The notes below the pieces were generated by a model, which was not told the DNA's origin, did not search any database, and saw only the letters and a list, made by a program, of their open reading frames with translations. This document shows, piece by piece, positions 9,335 to 18,700 of a stretch of DNA of 64,000 bases. The stretch lies in the NCBI GenBank assembly GCA_003218375.1, contig QHNH01000021.1, forward strand, positions 1-64,000, in the 5' to 3' direction. The stretch's first letter is position 1. Each line of letters begins with the position of its first letter. Origin of the DNA: Verrucomicrobiota bacterium (GTDB taxonomy: Bacteria; Verrucomicrobiota; Verrucomicrobiia; Chthoniobacterales; UBA10450). Position numbers and translations under genes: made by a program.

Positions 9335-9559
9335 ATGAGTCTGAAGACAGGTTTCTGCAGTCGATATGGTTTGCCCATTACGCTCACTTTCTGGGGGGTC
9401 GTTTGCCTCTATGCCAGTTGGCGCGCCGATTCCTCTGGCACCAAGATCATCTATTGGAACCGCGGCTCCCCGATCACATCGCAGCACCTGTATTTCGCGG
9501 CGGGTGGTCTTATAGTGGTCGGTCTGTTCTTACTTATCCGACGCCATGGACAGCGATAG
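9335..9559 (+). CDS. Small two-helix membrane protein on cassette
   Basis: 74 aa, not recognised. Two hydrophobic segments are visible: about 13-28 (LPITLTFWGVVCLYASW) and about 50-67 (YFAAGGLIVVGLFLLIR), joined by a short polar loop with YWNRGSPI and closed by a basic tail RRHGQR. That layout suggests an inner-membrane hairpin. It starts 33 bp after the GTTAGGC core and stops directly before the GCCTAAC of the next attC-like site, so it fills its cassette. No promoter of its own is obvious. Orientation agrees with all other genes in the cluster. Confidence 0.6.
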   Translation: MSLKTGFCSRYGLPITLTFWGVVCLYASWRADSSGTKIIYWNRGSPITSQHLYFAAGGLIVVGLFLLIRRHGQR

Positions 9560-9753
9560 GCCTAACCATGCGTATGCAGCGAACGGCTGCCCGCTGCGCG
9601 ACCATATTCCCAATGATTCATACACTTCCACTTCGGTTGGCGCTCGCTCCCGGTAGCCGTGGCTGATTTTATTGATGAACTCACGCGACTCGTTCAACCT
9701 CCGGTCTTGAAGTCTATGCCACGGCTTGCCAGTCCGTTTCATTCTCGTTAGGC
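9560..9753 (+). other. attC-like recombination site (divergent, 194 bp)
   Basis: Begins GCCTAACCATGCG (9560), continues AGCGAACGGCTGCCCGC and ends CATTCTCGTTAGGC (9747-9753). The left end matches the first 13 bases of the sites at 46406 and 49257 and, apart from the cassette-specific core, that at 45604. The right end shares TTCTCGTTAGGC with 45604-45726 and 46406-46598. The internal part is unlike the others, so stem pairing is weaker. Confidence 0.6.
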
Positions 9754-9756
9754 GAC

Positions 9757-10032
9757 ATGAACACCGTCCCTCGGCGACGCAGTCGGACAAGCGTGGCGGC
9801 GATGATCGTCGGCGGATTACTAGCGGTAGCACCTGTTTTCGGTCCGCTCGGGAAGACCTTGCATTATTTGGCCGACTTCATCGCGGAGCGGCCACAGTCC
9901 ATGCGAGGGCCGGATACCTCGTTTTTTGTTGAGCTGCTGGCTCTGATCGTTTGTCCTGTCGGGCTGCTCCTGTTTGCCATAGGGTTGATTTTATTTATCC
10001 GAAATGGCAGGGGAACCGCGCCGCGCCCATGA
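9757..10032 (+). CDS. Small two-helix membrane protein on cassette
   Basis: 91 aa, family not recognised. The start ATG lies three bases after the GTTAGGC core. A basic N-terminus (MNTVPRRRSRTS) precedes a first helix at about 13-32 (VAAMIVGGLLAVAPVFGPL). A polar loop (FIAERPQSMRGPD) and a second helix at about 55-80 (VELLALIVCPVGLLLFAIGL) follow, then a basic tail. The layout suggests both ends in the cytoplasm. The stop is followed after one base by GCCTAAT, a one-base variant of the expected cassette end. Function unknown. Confidence 0.6.
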   Translation: MNTVPRRRSRTSVAAMIVGGLLAVAPVFGPLGKTLHYLADFIAERPQSMRGPDTSFFVELLALIVCPVGLLLFAIGLILFIRNGRGTAPRP

Positions 10033-10033
10033 C

Positions 10034-10068
10034 GCCTAATATCGGTCCAAGCGCGGTCAAGGTTAGGA
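10034..10068 (+). other. Possible degenerate attC-like site
   Basis: GCCTAAT (10034-10040) and GTTAGGA (10062-10068) bracket 21 bases in the position where the cassette carrying the 91-aa membrane protein should end. Both cores differ by one base from the other sites and there is little stem, so it may be a decayed site. Confidence 0.35.
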
Positions 10069-10146
10069 GCCTGGAAAACGATGAACAATGAAATTGCAGC
10101 GAAATCGCCACCTCGCCAGCGGTCGCTGATGCTCGAGCCTGTTTAG

Positions 10147-10527
10147 ATGCTGCGCATTTTGATACTCATCACTCTCGTCACGGTTGGCGAATTAGCGGCG
10201 GAACAGATTCCGCTGTCCTCGGCGAAGAACTGGGAAGTTCGTGGCGCGGCCGGAAAGATCACGTGGGTCGAGCTTCATAATATTGATCCGTCCGATTCCG
10301 CCGTGATTCACGTCGAGGTACTCAGCCGTAAGAAGACTGACGATCCATCGGAGGTTAAGCATCTGCAGGCGCATGTTGCGATAACAGTTGAGGCTCTCCA
10401 GCGAAGCGTGGTTCGACCCCTTCGCGACAAACGGGGGGTCTATCCAGAATCATTCGACTATGGCTACAAACATTGGAAAGAAGAAGATGCCGCTGGGAAG
10501 CGCGTTGTCTGCACAACAAGAGAATGA
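10147..10527 (+). CDS. Secreted hypothetical protein on cassette
   Basis: 126 aa. MLRILILITLVTVGELAAEQ is a signal peptide, so the product is exported. The mature part is hydrophilic with a run of alternating strands (GKITWVELHNID, SAVIHVEVLSR) and a C-terminal YPESFDYGYKHWKEEDAAG segment. I do not recognise the family. It lies between the degenerate site at 10034-10068 and the GTTAGGC core at 10594, in the cluster's common orientation. The last residues after HWKEEDAAG could reflect a small frame change, but this cannot be judged without homologues. Confidence 0.55.
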   Translation: MLRILILITLVTVGELAAEQIPLSSAKNWEVRGAAGKITWVELHNIDPSDSAVIHVEVLSRKKTDDPSEVKHLQAHVAITVEALQRSVVRPLRDKRGVYPESFDYGYKHWKEEDAAGKRVVCTTRE

Positions 10528-10593
10528 GGGAGGAAGGATTAGAGATGAAAGGAAAGCGGAGATCGCTCGCACTGTTAAACCGATCGTGTTTTC

Positions 10594-10600
10594 GTTAGGC
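10594..10600 (+). other. GTTAGGC cassette core
   Basis: TTTTCGTTAGGC two bases before the start codon of the DUF5069 gene. The left half of a full site is not clear upstream. Confidence 0.45.
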
Positions 10601-10601
10601 T

Positions 10602-11045
10602 ATGACGCCGCTTGATCTTACCCATGGGCCTCCCCGATCTCCGAGAGAAGAGCTGTGCGAGGTGTGCATGTTGCCGCGGATGATCGACATCGCCCGCGCG
10701 AAACTTCCTGGAGGCGATGTGGGACAGTACCAGATCGGCCGGGGGATGAGCGGACTGGTTCTTAGCGCGTTCGGTTTGAGCGCGGAGCGCTTCGTCGAGA
10801 TGGTGCGGGATGCTGGCACCGACGCGGACGTGGCGATGGCGCTAGGACGGAGAGTTGCGGTGGCGCGGAGAGCGGTCGGCGCGCGGTTGGGCCGTGTTAC
10901 GGTGGCGGACGTGCCGGCGGATTTGAAGGAATCGTTTCAACAGTTCTATGGCGCCGACCTTCCTTCGGATCGACTTGTGTTTGATGTCCTGGAAGCCGAC
11001 GATCGGAAGATGTTTCCCGACCACAAAGCCAAAGAGGCGAGTTAA
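10602..11045 (+). CDS. DUF5069 domain protein
   Basis: 147 aa. The N-terminal motif LTHGPPRSPREELCEVCMLPRMIDIARAKLPGG (key parts PRSPRE, LPRMIDIARAKL) and GQYQ match DUF5069 proteins, a short family of unknown function common in Verrucomicrobiota and Planctomycetota. Length fits. The rest is helical, with FGLSAERFVEMVRDAGTDADV and a C-terminal KESFQQFYGADLPSDRLVF. The ATG follows the GTTAGGC core by a single base, and the stop is followed by GCCTGAACCATG, a version of the attC left end with one extra base. It therefore appears to be a cassette gene. Function unknown; cytosolic by sequence. Confidence 0.75.
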   Translation: MTPLDLTHGPPRSPREELCEVCMLPRMIDIARAKLPGGDVGQYQIGRGMSGLVLSAFGLSAERFVEMVRDAGTDADVAMALGRRVAVARRAVGARLGRVTVADVPADLKESFQQFYGADLPSDRLVFDVLEADDRKMFPDHKAKEAS

Positions 11046-11054
11046 GCCTGAACC

Positions 11055-11339
11055 ATGAGCTTCATCCGCTATTTCATCTCCATCGTGGCCGGCGCGCTGG
11101 CGGCATCGGCTCTCGGCGGAGTCTTTGCCTGCGTGGTGGCGCTGATCTCGCCGGAATTTGTCAGCACATTGTTTGGCCATGGCACGCAAGGGTCGCTGGT
11201 TCGTTATGCGGCGGGGGTCGGGATGATTTGGGGATTGTTCCTCGGGACGGCGGCGATGGGGTTTTGTTTGTTGTTGGTGACGCTGGTCCAGGTCGCGCGC
11301 ATCATCAGGAAGAAGAGCGACGCGCAAAATCCTTCCTGA
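11055..11339 (+). CDS. Small membrane protein
   Basis: 94 aa with three hydrophobic stretches: about 5-30 (YFISIVAGALAASALGGVFA), 28-45 (CVVALISPEFVSTLF) and 55-82 (VGMIWGLFLGTAAMGFCLLL). The tail is basic (IIRKKSDAQ). Not recognised. Its ATG lies inside the GCCTGAACCATG string that resembles an attC left end, and GTTAGGC at 11353-11359 follows the stop by 13 bases, so it may occupy the last cassette of the cluster. Beyond it the housekeeping gene coaE begins. Confidence 0.55.
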   Translation: MSFIRYFISIVAGALAASALGGVFACVVALISPEFVSTLFGHGTQGSLVRYAAGVGMIWGLFLGTAAMGFCLLLVTLVQVARIIRKKSDAQNPS

Positions 11340-11352
11340 TCCCTTCGGTGTC

Positions 11353-11359
11353 GTTAGGC
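11353..11359 (+). other. GTTAGGC core closing cassette cluster 1
   Basis: GGTGTCGTTAGGC after the last small gene of the cluster. No further attC-like sequence occurs before coaE at 11443. Confidence 0.4.
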
Positions 11360-11442
11360 CGGCGGATGTGCTCAGCTCGATAATTCGGATTGGTGTTTGG
11401 CAGACAAAGCGGAAGAGGTAGAGGAAGACGTGATCTGAATCA

Positions 11443-12054
11443 ATGCCAGCAATTGGGATAACGGGTGGGATTTCCACCGGGAAAACGAGCTTCATGGTCT
11501 GCTTGCGCCAACTGGTACAGGATGCGCGTTTTTTTGATGCGGACGTTACGGCCCGTGAGCTGGCGGACCGCGATCCGGAGGTGAGGGGACTTATCGAGAA
11601 GGAGTTCGGGCCGGAAGTTTATTCTGCGAGCGGGGACTTGAACCGGGAGGCAGTTCGCACCATAGTGTTCGCCGACGCGGAAAAGAAACGCGCGCTGGAG
11701 CAAATCCTGCATCCGCGCATCCGCCGTCAGTGGAGCCTCGAAGCCGAAAGCCATCGCAACTCCGCGGAACTTTTTTTTGCTGATATCCCACTTCTTTATG
11801 AAACCGGCGGTGAAACCCTGTGCGATCGGGTCGTGGTCGTGGCTTGTTCGCCCGGGCTGCAACTCGAGCGGCTCTTGGCGCGGACGGCGCTCGGAAAAGG
11901 GGAGGCGCAACAAATGATCGATGCCCAGATGCCGCTGACGCAGAAGATGAGCCGAGCCGACCACGTGGTTTGGAATAATGGCGGGCACGACGTGCTCAAG
12001 GAGCAGGCGCGGTTGCTGGTGGAATTTTGGAGGGATGGACGGCACGTCCCATGA
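11443..12054 (+). CDS. coaE: Dephospho-CoA kinase
   Basis: 203 aa, last step of coenzyme A synthesis: ATP-dependent phosphorylation of the ribose 3'-OH of dephospho-CoA, in the cytosol. The P-loop is GITGGISTGKTSF (residues 4-16), slightly unusual where many CoaE have GSGKS. DADVTARELADRDPEV (about 29-44) matches the substrate-site D-A-D segment, LEQILHPRIRRQW the conserved HP-R motif, ADIPLLYETGGE the 'P-L-L-E' motif and VVVACSPGLQLERL the core beta strand. Rho follows 42 bp downstream on the same strand, so they may share a transcript. The last residues (about WRDGRHVP) and the stop codon are encoded by a dispersed palindromic repeat at 12027-12084. Confidence 0.92.
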   Translation: MPAIGITGGISTGKTSFMVCLRQLVQDARFFDADVTARELADRDPEVRGLIEKEFGPEVYSASGDLNREAVRTIVFADAEKKRALEQILHPRIRRQWSLEAESHRNSAELFFADIPLLYETGGETLCDRVVVVACSPGLQLERLLARTALGKGEAQQMIDAQMPLTQKMSRADHVVWNNGGHDVLKEQARLLVEFWRDGRHVP

Positions 12055-12084
12055 ATAGTGGGACGCCCAGCGGGCGTCCCTCCA
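12027..12084. repeat. GGAGGGACG-family palindrome overlapping the coaE 3' end
   Basis: Outer arms TTGGAGGGATGGACG-like and CGTCCCTCCAA; internal GAATAGTGGGACG matches the copy at 886-959. The left half is translated as the coaE C-terminus. It separates coaE from rho and could form a hairpin in the transcript. Confidence 0.7.
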
Positions 12085-12096
12085 ATTTGAATTTCA

Positions 12097-13470
12097 ATGA
12101 ACGAAAGTGAATCAACGCCGGAAGCGGTGGAGCAAAATTCCGCGGCTGAGACAGCCGCCGCTATACCTGAGGCGACGACGGTCGTCGCCGAGAAGGGACC
12201 GTTGAATCTGCCGGCATCGCTCGACGTGAACGAGCTCCAGGCGCTGCCGCCGGAGAAAGTCGAGAAACTTTGCCGCGATTTTGAATTGCGCGTTTACCCG
12301 GGGCGCTCACGGCATCACCTGATTCTCGACCTGGTCCGCGCCGCGCTCGGCCGGAAAATTCCGGTCACGACGACCGGATTTTTCGATCCGGTAGCGGATA
12401 ACTTCGGCGTGTTGCGCTGGCCGCGGCTGAATTTTCTTCCGGTGCCGGAAGACGTGGGCGTACCCCGGGCGTTCATCCAGCAATTCAATCTCCGGCCCGC
12501 GCAAAAACTTCGCGGGACCCTGCGGCTCCCGCGCGACCGCGAAAAGGTGATCATGCTCGACGAAGTGCTCGAGATCGAAGGCGTACCCGTCGCGGAATGG
12601 ACGGCGCCGACGGAGTTCGACAACCTGACGCCGCTTTTCCCGCAGGGCCGGATCATGCTGGAAAATTCGAAGACCAATTCCATTAGCGCCCGCGCCGTCG
12701 ATTTGCTGACGCCGCTCGGACGCGGGCAACGCGGCCTGATCGTGGCGGCGCCGCGGGTGGGCAAAACGATTTTGCTGAAGGAAATCGCGAAAGCGATCCG
12801 GGTGAACCATCCGGAAATCCTCCTCATCATCCTGCTGGTGGACGAGCGGCCGGAAGAAGTGACGGATCTGCAGCGCGAAGTCGATTGCGACGTTTACAAT
12901 TCGACCTTCGACGAAAACTCGAAGCGCCACGTCGAAGTAGCGGAGCTGGTGCTCGAACGTGCGAAACGGCTGGTCGAACAAAACAAGGACGTCGTCGTGT
13001 TGCTCGACAGCATCACGCGGCTGGCGCGCGGTTACAATTCACTGCAGCCGGGCAAAGGCCGGACGATGTCGGGCGGCGTGGAGGCGAAGGCGCTCTTGAA
13101 GCCGAAGAAATTTTTCGGCGCGGCACGCAACTGCGAGGAAGGCGGCAGCCTCACAATCCTGGCGACGGCCCTGGTGGATACCGGCAGCAAGATGGACCAG
13201 GTGATTTTCGAGGAATTCAAGGGCACGGGGAACATGGAGCTGCATCTCGACCGCGCGCTGGTGGAGAAACGGCTTTATCCGGCGATCCATTGTTTGCAAT
13301 CGGCCACGCGGCGAGAGGATTTGCTTTATCACCCCGAGGAATGGGAGCGAGTGCAGTTGTTGCGCAAAGCCATGGCCGCGCTGCCGCCGATCGAGGCGAT
13401 GGAAAAGCTAATCGATAATTTGAACGCGACGAAGACGAACGCGGAGTTACTACTCAGCGGACTGAGATGA
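12097..13470 (+). CDS. rho: Transcription termination factor Rho
   Basis: 457 aa. Rho is the hexameric RNA helicase that ends transcription. After an acidic 40-residue N-terminal tail come the Rho-N helical segment ([17 protein letters not shown], about 43-60), the cold-shock RNA-binding domain (about 95-180) and the ATPase domain. Walker A is [11 protein letters not shown] (about 218-228, usual Rho has P-K-A-G-K-T), Walker B is [15 protein letters not shown] (about 300-314), and the R-loop region [21 protein letters not shown] plus [16 protein letters not shown] are all intact. Length is slightly above the E. coli enzyme because of the tail. Regulation is not visible; the preceding 42 bp are mostly the palindromic repeat. 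Confidence 0.97.
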   Translation: MNESESTPEAVEQNSAAETAAAIPEATTVVAEKGPLNLPASLDVNELQALPPEKVEKLCRDFELRVYPGRSRHHLILDLVRAALGRKIPVTTTGFFDPVADNFGVLRWPRLNFLPVPEDVGVPRAFIQQFNLRPAQKLRGTLRLPRDREKVIMLDEVLEIEGVPVAEWTAPTEFDNLTPLFPQGRIMLENSKTNSISARAVDLLTPLGRGQRGLIVAAPRVGKTILLKEIAKAIRVNHPEILLIILLVDERPEEVTDLQREVDCDVYNSTFDENSKRHVEVAELVLERAKRLVEQNKDVVVLLDSITRLARGYNSLQPGKGRTMSGGVEAKALLKPKKFFGAARNCEEGGSLTILATALVDTGSKMDQVIFEEFKGTGNMELHLDRALVEKRLYPAIHCLQSATRREDLLYHPEEWERVQLLRKAMAALPPIEAMEKLIDNLNATKTNAELLLSGLR

Positions 13471-13612
13471 ACGGAAAAGCTCCAAATCCCAAGCTCCAAG
13501 CACCAGAGAAGCTCCAAACATCAAGCTCCAATAATCGAACCGCGGCGATGGTTTGGTGTTTGGTGCTTGGAATTTCTCTGGAGCTTGGAGCTTGGTGCTT
13601 GGTGCTTAAGCA
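13471..13612. repeat. Inverted repeat of AGCTCCAA/TTGGAGCT units
   Basis: The left half is built from AAGCTCCAA, CAAGCTCCAAGCACCAGAG and the right half from TTTGGTGCTTGG and CTCTGGAGCTTGGAGCTTGG. The two halves are reverse complements of each other over about 45 bases around a GC-rich centre (AATCGAACCGCGGCGATGG). It fills the whole gap between rho and rnd and would form a strong hairpin. Units of this type recur between genes in related genomes (general knowledge). Confidence 0.75.
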
Positions 13613-14662
13613 ATGATTCAGACGGATTCACAACTCGCGGAACTGCTTCCGAAACTGGAGGCGGTGGATCGTGTCGCGGTCGACACGGAGGCGGACAGTC
13701 TGCATTGTTATTTCGAAAAGCTTTGCCTGATCCAGATCAGCGTGCCCGGCCACGATTACCTGGTCGATCCGCTGGCGAATGTTGACCTCGCCCCGCTCGC
13801 CGAGGGGCTGGCACGGAAGGAAATTGTGCTTCAAGGCGCGGACTTCGATTTGCGCCTGTTGCGCCGCAGCCTCGACTTCACGGCGACGCGGATTTTCGAC
13901 ACGGTGATCGCGGCACGGTTGTTGGGGATCCGATCGTTCAGCCTGGCGGCGCTGGTCGAGAAATTTTTCGGAGTCACGCTGGCGAAAGGATCGCAAAAGG
14001 CGAACTGGGCGCGGCGACCGTTGCCGCACCACATGGCGGAATACGCGATGAACGATACGCGTTACCTGCTGCCGCTGGCGGAGAAACTGGAGGCCGGTTT
14101 GCGCGAGCGAGGACGGCTCGAGTGGTTCCGGCAATCGTGTGAGCGGGCGCTGGAGCAGGCGGCCGTGCAGCGGACGCGCGACGACGAGGAAGCGTGGCGG
14201 ATTTCCGGCGCCGGTAAACTCGGTGGACGCGCCTGCGCCGTCCTGCGCGAGCTGTGGCAGTGGCGGGACAAGGAAGCGCAAGCGTCGGACCGGCCGTCGT
14301 TCCATGTTTTGCAAAACCATCTGCTCATCCACGCCGCGGAACAATTCGCCGCCGGTGAGGCGCCCGACTATCGCCATTTTTCCGCGCGCCGGCGACAGGG
14401 TTTCCGCGAAGCCGCCGAACGCGGTCTCAATTTGCCGGAGGCCGAATGGCCGGTGCGCCCAAGACGGCGGGGAACGCGGCCGTCGCGGGAAATGGAACGC
14501 GCCGCGGAAGAATTGCGGCGGCGCCGCGATGCGGTGGCGGATGCGCACGGGCTGGAGCCGTCGTTGATTGCGCCGCGGGGAGCGATCGATGCCCTGGTGG
14601 CGGATGAGAGCCAGAGCGACGCGCTCCTGGTGCCGTGGCAGCGGAGGTTGTTGGAATTGTAG
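13613..14662 (+). CDS. rnd: Ribonuclease D (3'-5' exoribonuclease with HRDC domain)
   Basis: 349 aa. It trims 3' ends of stable RNAs such as tRNA precursors. The DEDDy exonuclease motifs are present: VAVDTEADSLHCYF (Exo I, Asp/Glu, about 20-33), LQGADFDLRLLRR (Exo II, about 72-85), and HMAEYAMNDTRYLLPLA (Exo III, Asp and Tyr, about 140-157). RIFDTVIAARLLG and GSQKANWARRPL are further family signatures. The C-terminal HRDC helical domain (about 200-275, RELWQWRDKEAQASDRPSFHVLQ) is recognisable. It follows rho after a 142-bp palindromic spacer on the same strand and is slightly shorter than the E. coli protein. Confidence 0.92.
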   Translation: MIQTDSQLAELLPKLEAVDRVAVDTEADSLHCYFEKLCLIQISVPGHDYLVDPLANVDLAPLAEGLARKEIVLQGADFDLRLLRRSLDFTATRIFDTVIAARLLGIRSFSLAALVEKFFGVTLAKGSQKANWARRPLPHHMAEYAMNDTRYLLPLAEKLEAGLRERGRLEWFRQSCERALEQAAVQRTRDDEEAWRISGAGKLGGRACAVLRELWQWRDKEAQASDRPSFHVLQNHLLIHAAEQFAAGEAPDYRHFSARRRQGFREAAERGLNLPEAEWPVRPRRRGTRPSREMERAAEELRRRRDAVADAHGLEPSLIAPRGAIDALVADESQSDALLVPWQRRLLEL

Positions 14663-14742
14663 CGGAGCACAGGCGGGACGCCCCCGCCCCGGTTTCCTTG
14701 CTTGACGCGTGGAATCCTGAGCGTCACTACTAGACGCTTGCG

Positions 14743-15717
14743 ATGCCCGGCGTTTCTCATCCCGTTGTCCTCCGTTTCCGCCTCGCGGCCAGGCTGCTGA
14801 CGGCAGTGGCCGCGCTCGCGCCCTTCAGTGTCCTGAACGCTCAACAAGTTTCGGTCCAGGACCGGGCGCAATTGTTGCGCAGCTCGACCCCGCCTCCGAG
14901 CGATCCTTATTCTGAGGAAAATGGAGTGGATAACGGCCGGGCTGCGGAAAGCCCGAACGACGCCGATGTCGGCGAACAAGAAATCCTGAAACGGGTGGAG
15001 CGCTACGAACCGTTCACGGCGTCGGTCGCCATCCCGTTTTATTACACGTCGAACGTGGCCCTGGCCCGCAACGGCGAGCAATCCGATGTCCTGGTCGCGC
15101 CGACGGCGGGCGTGACTTATGCGCCGCGGTTTACCCGCACGCTCTACGGCTCGTTCACCGTGCAGCGACAGGAATTTTACTACGATAAATTCACCGCGCT
15201 CAATTTCGGCAGCTTCGATTTCCGGGCCGGGCTTTCTTACCTTCTGCCGAAAGCGCACAACCTCCTCCTGCGCGGCGAATACGATTACAATCGCCTGACG
15301 TTATCGAACAGCTTCAACGGCTTTTTCTCAAACCATTCGATTTTCCTCAGCGCCGAATTGCCGTTCCGGTTCGGGCGGGCGCAGCAGGTGTCGTTAGGCG
15401 CGGACACAAACGTGAGTCTGGGCGCGAACCCGTCCGCGCCGCAGCGCGACGAATTCGACTTCTACGTCGGTTACGCCGTCAGCCTCACCCGGTCGCTTTC
15501 GGTCGGCGCGGTGGGCCGGGTATTCGTGCGCGATTACCGGAGCATCAGCCGCACCGACGTGAGCGAAGTGTTCGCGCTCACGGCGAACTACCGGATCACG
15601 AAAAACTTTTCGGCGGGCGCGGCCACCACCCTCGCCTGGAGCAAGTCGAACAAGAGCGTCTTCGATTACGACGTGGCGAACATAGGAGGCGCTCTTTCCC
15701 TGAGTTTCAAATTCTAG
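14743..15717 (+). CDS. Outer-membrane beta-barrel protein
   Basis: 324 aa with signal peptide (LRFRLAARLLTAVAALAPFSVLNAQ; the N-terminal ATG may lie a few residues upstream of the true one). Residues 30-75 are a polar, Pro/Ser/Asp-rich plug. From about 85 the protein is an alternation of amphipathic strands with Tyr/Phe girdles (FTASVAIPFYYTSNVAL, LYGSFTVQRQEFYYD, LLLRGEYDYNRLTL). It ends in phenylalanine (SLSFKF), the signature of BAM-inserted barrels. The FecR/beta-helix gene begins 6 bp after its stop, so they form an operon. A role as secretion pore or anchor for that product is inferred from the pairing, not from a recognised POTRA domain, which I do not see. Confidence 0.8.
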   Translation: MPGVSHPVVLRFRLAARLLTAVAALAPFSVLNAQQVSVQDRAQLLRSSTPPPSDPYSEENGVDNGRAAESPNDADVGEQEILKRVERYEPFTASVAIPFYYTSNVALARNGEQSDVLVAPTAGVTYAPRFTRTLYGSFTVQRQEFYYDKFTALNFGSFDFRAGLSYLLPKAHNLLLRGEYDYNRLTLSNSFNGFFSNHSIFLSAELPFRFGRAQQVSLGADTNVSLGANPSAPQRDEFDFYVGYAVSLTRSLSVGAVGRVFVRDYRSISRTDVSEVFALTANYRITKNFSAGAATTLAWSKSNKSVFDYDVANIGGALSLSFKF

Positions 15718-15723
15718 CCTGAT

Positions 15724-18700
15724 ATGAAAAGACTTTTGCTATTCGCGGGCGGGGCACTGGGGTGCATGGCGCTGGATGTCGTTTCGGCCAGGGCGCAGGG
15801 CGGGACGGGTAACGTGCTGAAAGAAGCGCGCGTCACCCAGGTGGTGAAAGATGTAAAATTGCTTTCGGGTCAGGCCGAGCCGCGGCCGGCCACGCTGAGC
15901 GATACGGTGCGCGGCGACACCGCCGTCCGGACCGGGGCCGAGTCGCGCGCGGAATTGACCTTCGGCGATCTGACCATCGCGCGATTGGGCGCGAATACGA
16001 TTTTCAGTTTCAACCAGGGCTCGCGGACGGTAGACCTGCGCGACGGCGCGATCCTGTTGCGTGTCCCGAAAGGTTCAGGCGGCGCGAAGATCAACACGGC
16101 CGCCGTCACGGCCGCGATCACGGGCACCACCGTCATCGCGGAATATCATCCGAAATCGTACGCCAAGTATCTCGTCCTGGAGGGGACCATGCGGATCTAC
16201 CTCAAGGGCGTCCTGGGCGAATCGGTCCTGATGGGGCCGGGCCAGATGATGATCCTCAATCCGAATGCAACTCGCCTTTCCGAGCCCGTGGATTTCGATT
16301 TGGAACGGCTCTGGAAGACGTCGCTTTTCAATCTGGGTTTTGCCCGGCCACTCCAGAGCGAACCGTTATTGGCCGACGTCCAGCACGTGCAGCTGGAGAA
16401 AAAAACAGCGGGCGAACTAATCGACACCAACCTGGTGATCTTCGGGCGCGGCACCTTGGTCACGATGACCGACCCGCAATCGTCCGACGTGATCGATCGC
16501 AAAACCGCCGCGGTGACGTTGCCGACGCCCACCGCCACGCCTACGGCTACTCCAACGGCGACGCCCACCGCCACGCCAACCGCGACCCCCACCGCGACGC
16601 CGACGCCGAAACCCACGCCGAGTAAATTCGGCACGCCACCGCCAATCGTGACGTCGGTTCCGTATCCGATTGACAACGGCACCACGATCCAGACCGATCC
16701 CGCGATCACGCGCGGCGGCGTGACTGACTTCGGAAAAATCTATCGTGATGCGGCGCAGGACGGACCATTCTCGGCCTGGGCCTTCACCGCGACTTCACCG
16801 TTCGACAGCACAGCCGGTATCGACTCGCTTTATGGCGGAAACGTTCCTGTAGCAGCGTTCAAGTTCACGGCCCTCCAGCTTGTCGGCAATCCCACGATCT
16901 CCACGGCGAATGGTGGTGCGACTAATCTCGCGCTCATCTCAGTGGGCGCGATGACTTCAGCGCCGGCGGGGAACACGGTGTTCACTTTTGCCGGCATGCA
17001 AAGTGTGCTGCTCGCGACGCAAAATGGGACGATCAATTTGGGGGGGGGTTTTAGTTTTCGAGACATTCCGCTTCTCATCTTTTATGCACGCGGCGCCACC
17101 TCGAATCTCATTCTAGGGGCACCCATCGACGGTGTCTCATCGCTGCGGCTCATTTCGGAAACCGGCATGTTTCTTAACGCGGCGGAAACCGTATCGAATG
17201 GCTCCAACGGCGGCACAGTCCAAGGCATCGCCGGAGGGGAGCTCCATGTGAATGGTCCGATTGAAACGGTGACGCGCCTGGTGCCGGATTCGCCGCTAAC
17301 TTTCTCTGGAGCGGGAGGCCTTGTTTCGCTTTCCGCTCGGGGCGGAACCCTCACGGTCAATTCGCGCATTCAGGTCTCGTTCAATGATCCCGCGGCGGGA
17401 GCGCCCGCCCTGGTTCGCCGGAGTGCGAGCGGCGGCGTGATTGGCCTCGACAGCGGCTTGACGACAGGCACCGGCCTCACGTTAATTTCGACCGCGAGCT
17501 TACTCTCGCTGTTGAATGACGGCGCCCCAGGCCCTGGCGGCAGCATTAGCTTGACGACTCCCGGAAGCGACATCGTCACCAACGGCGCGACCATTCAAGC
17601 GGACCGCGGCACGATCACCATCCAGCAAAGCGCAGCGCCGCCTTCTGGCACCGCGCAGATCACCCTGAACGGCGGCGCGATTAGCAGCGAGACGCTGTTT
17701 GTTTCCTCGCGAGGCGATCTCACGATCGGGACGACTTTGCCGGTGAACCTTTCCGCTGTTACGCTTTCCTTGCTCGCGACGAGAAACCTATCGTGGAGCG
17801 GTGGAACGCTGGTATCAACCGCGAGCGCGTCTTCCGGGAATGCGACCTTGCGGGCCGGAAATGATATTTCGATCACGGGTCGGGTCGATATTGAGCGCTC
17901 AAACGGCGGGATTACCGACGGCCTGAATCTGGTGGTCGATGCCGGTCGCAATCTCCAGGCTAACGGGGTCGGATTTTTCCTCATCACGAACGGCAGCGGC
18001 CTGACCAGCGGAGGAAACATCACTCTCGCATCGGGCGGGACGATGACTCTGGCTGGGAATGCCAGACTTTTTACCGGTGTTTTCTCGGCAAACCAAACCA
18101 ATGGAAGCAACATCGCGATAAGTGCCGGCGGTCTGATCACGACCGAGAATTTGTGGGACCTGGTCCAGGTCTTCGGTCGGACCCTCGAGAATGGGGGGAA
18201 TATCACCATGACGGGTAACGGGTCGTATTTGGCGACTTTCGATGGACTTCAGCTCGATGTCTTTACTTCGGATTTCGCTGATCCAGCCGGCGCCATCACC
18301 ACCGGTGGAAACATCGCACTGACAATAAACGGAAGCCTCACTACCGCGTCGACGGGCACTTTTCAGCTGGCGGTACATAATTCAAACGGCGGCCGGATTC
18401 AAACTGGCGCAAATATCAACTCGACCATCGGCGGCAACGTGACCGCCAACGTGATCAATGTGCAGATCGATAACGCAGCCGGCGGCTTTATCGGCACCGG
18501 AGCGGGCGTGACCTTTACGGTTGCCGGTACGCTCACGACCAACAAAGACGTGGGCGATGCTAACTTTACGATTCTCAACAGCCGCTCCGGCACGTTCGGC
18601 GGCACGATCGGCTCGGATGCATTCATCAAGGTGACTTTGGCAGACACGAATATTGCACGCGATCTGAATGCTTTCATCGACAACGTCAACGGCACGATCG

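Noticed and set aside
16526-16620. Direct repeats resembling a CRISPR or minisatellite
   Set aside because: They are codon-level TPTATP repeats within a coding region; no spacers and no cas genes in the window.
16197-16709. Minus-strand frame with Val-Gly-Val-Ala repeats
   Set aside because: Antisense of the TPTATP linker in the FecR/beta-helix gene.
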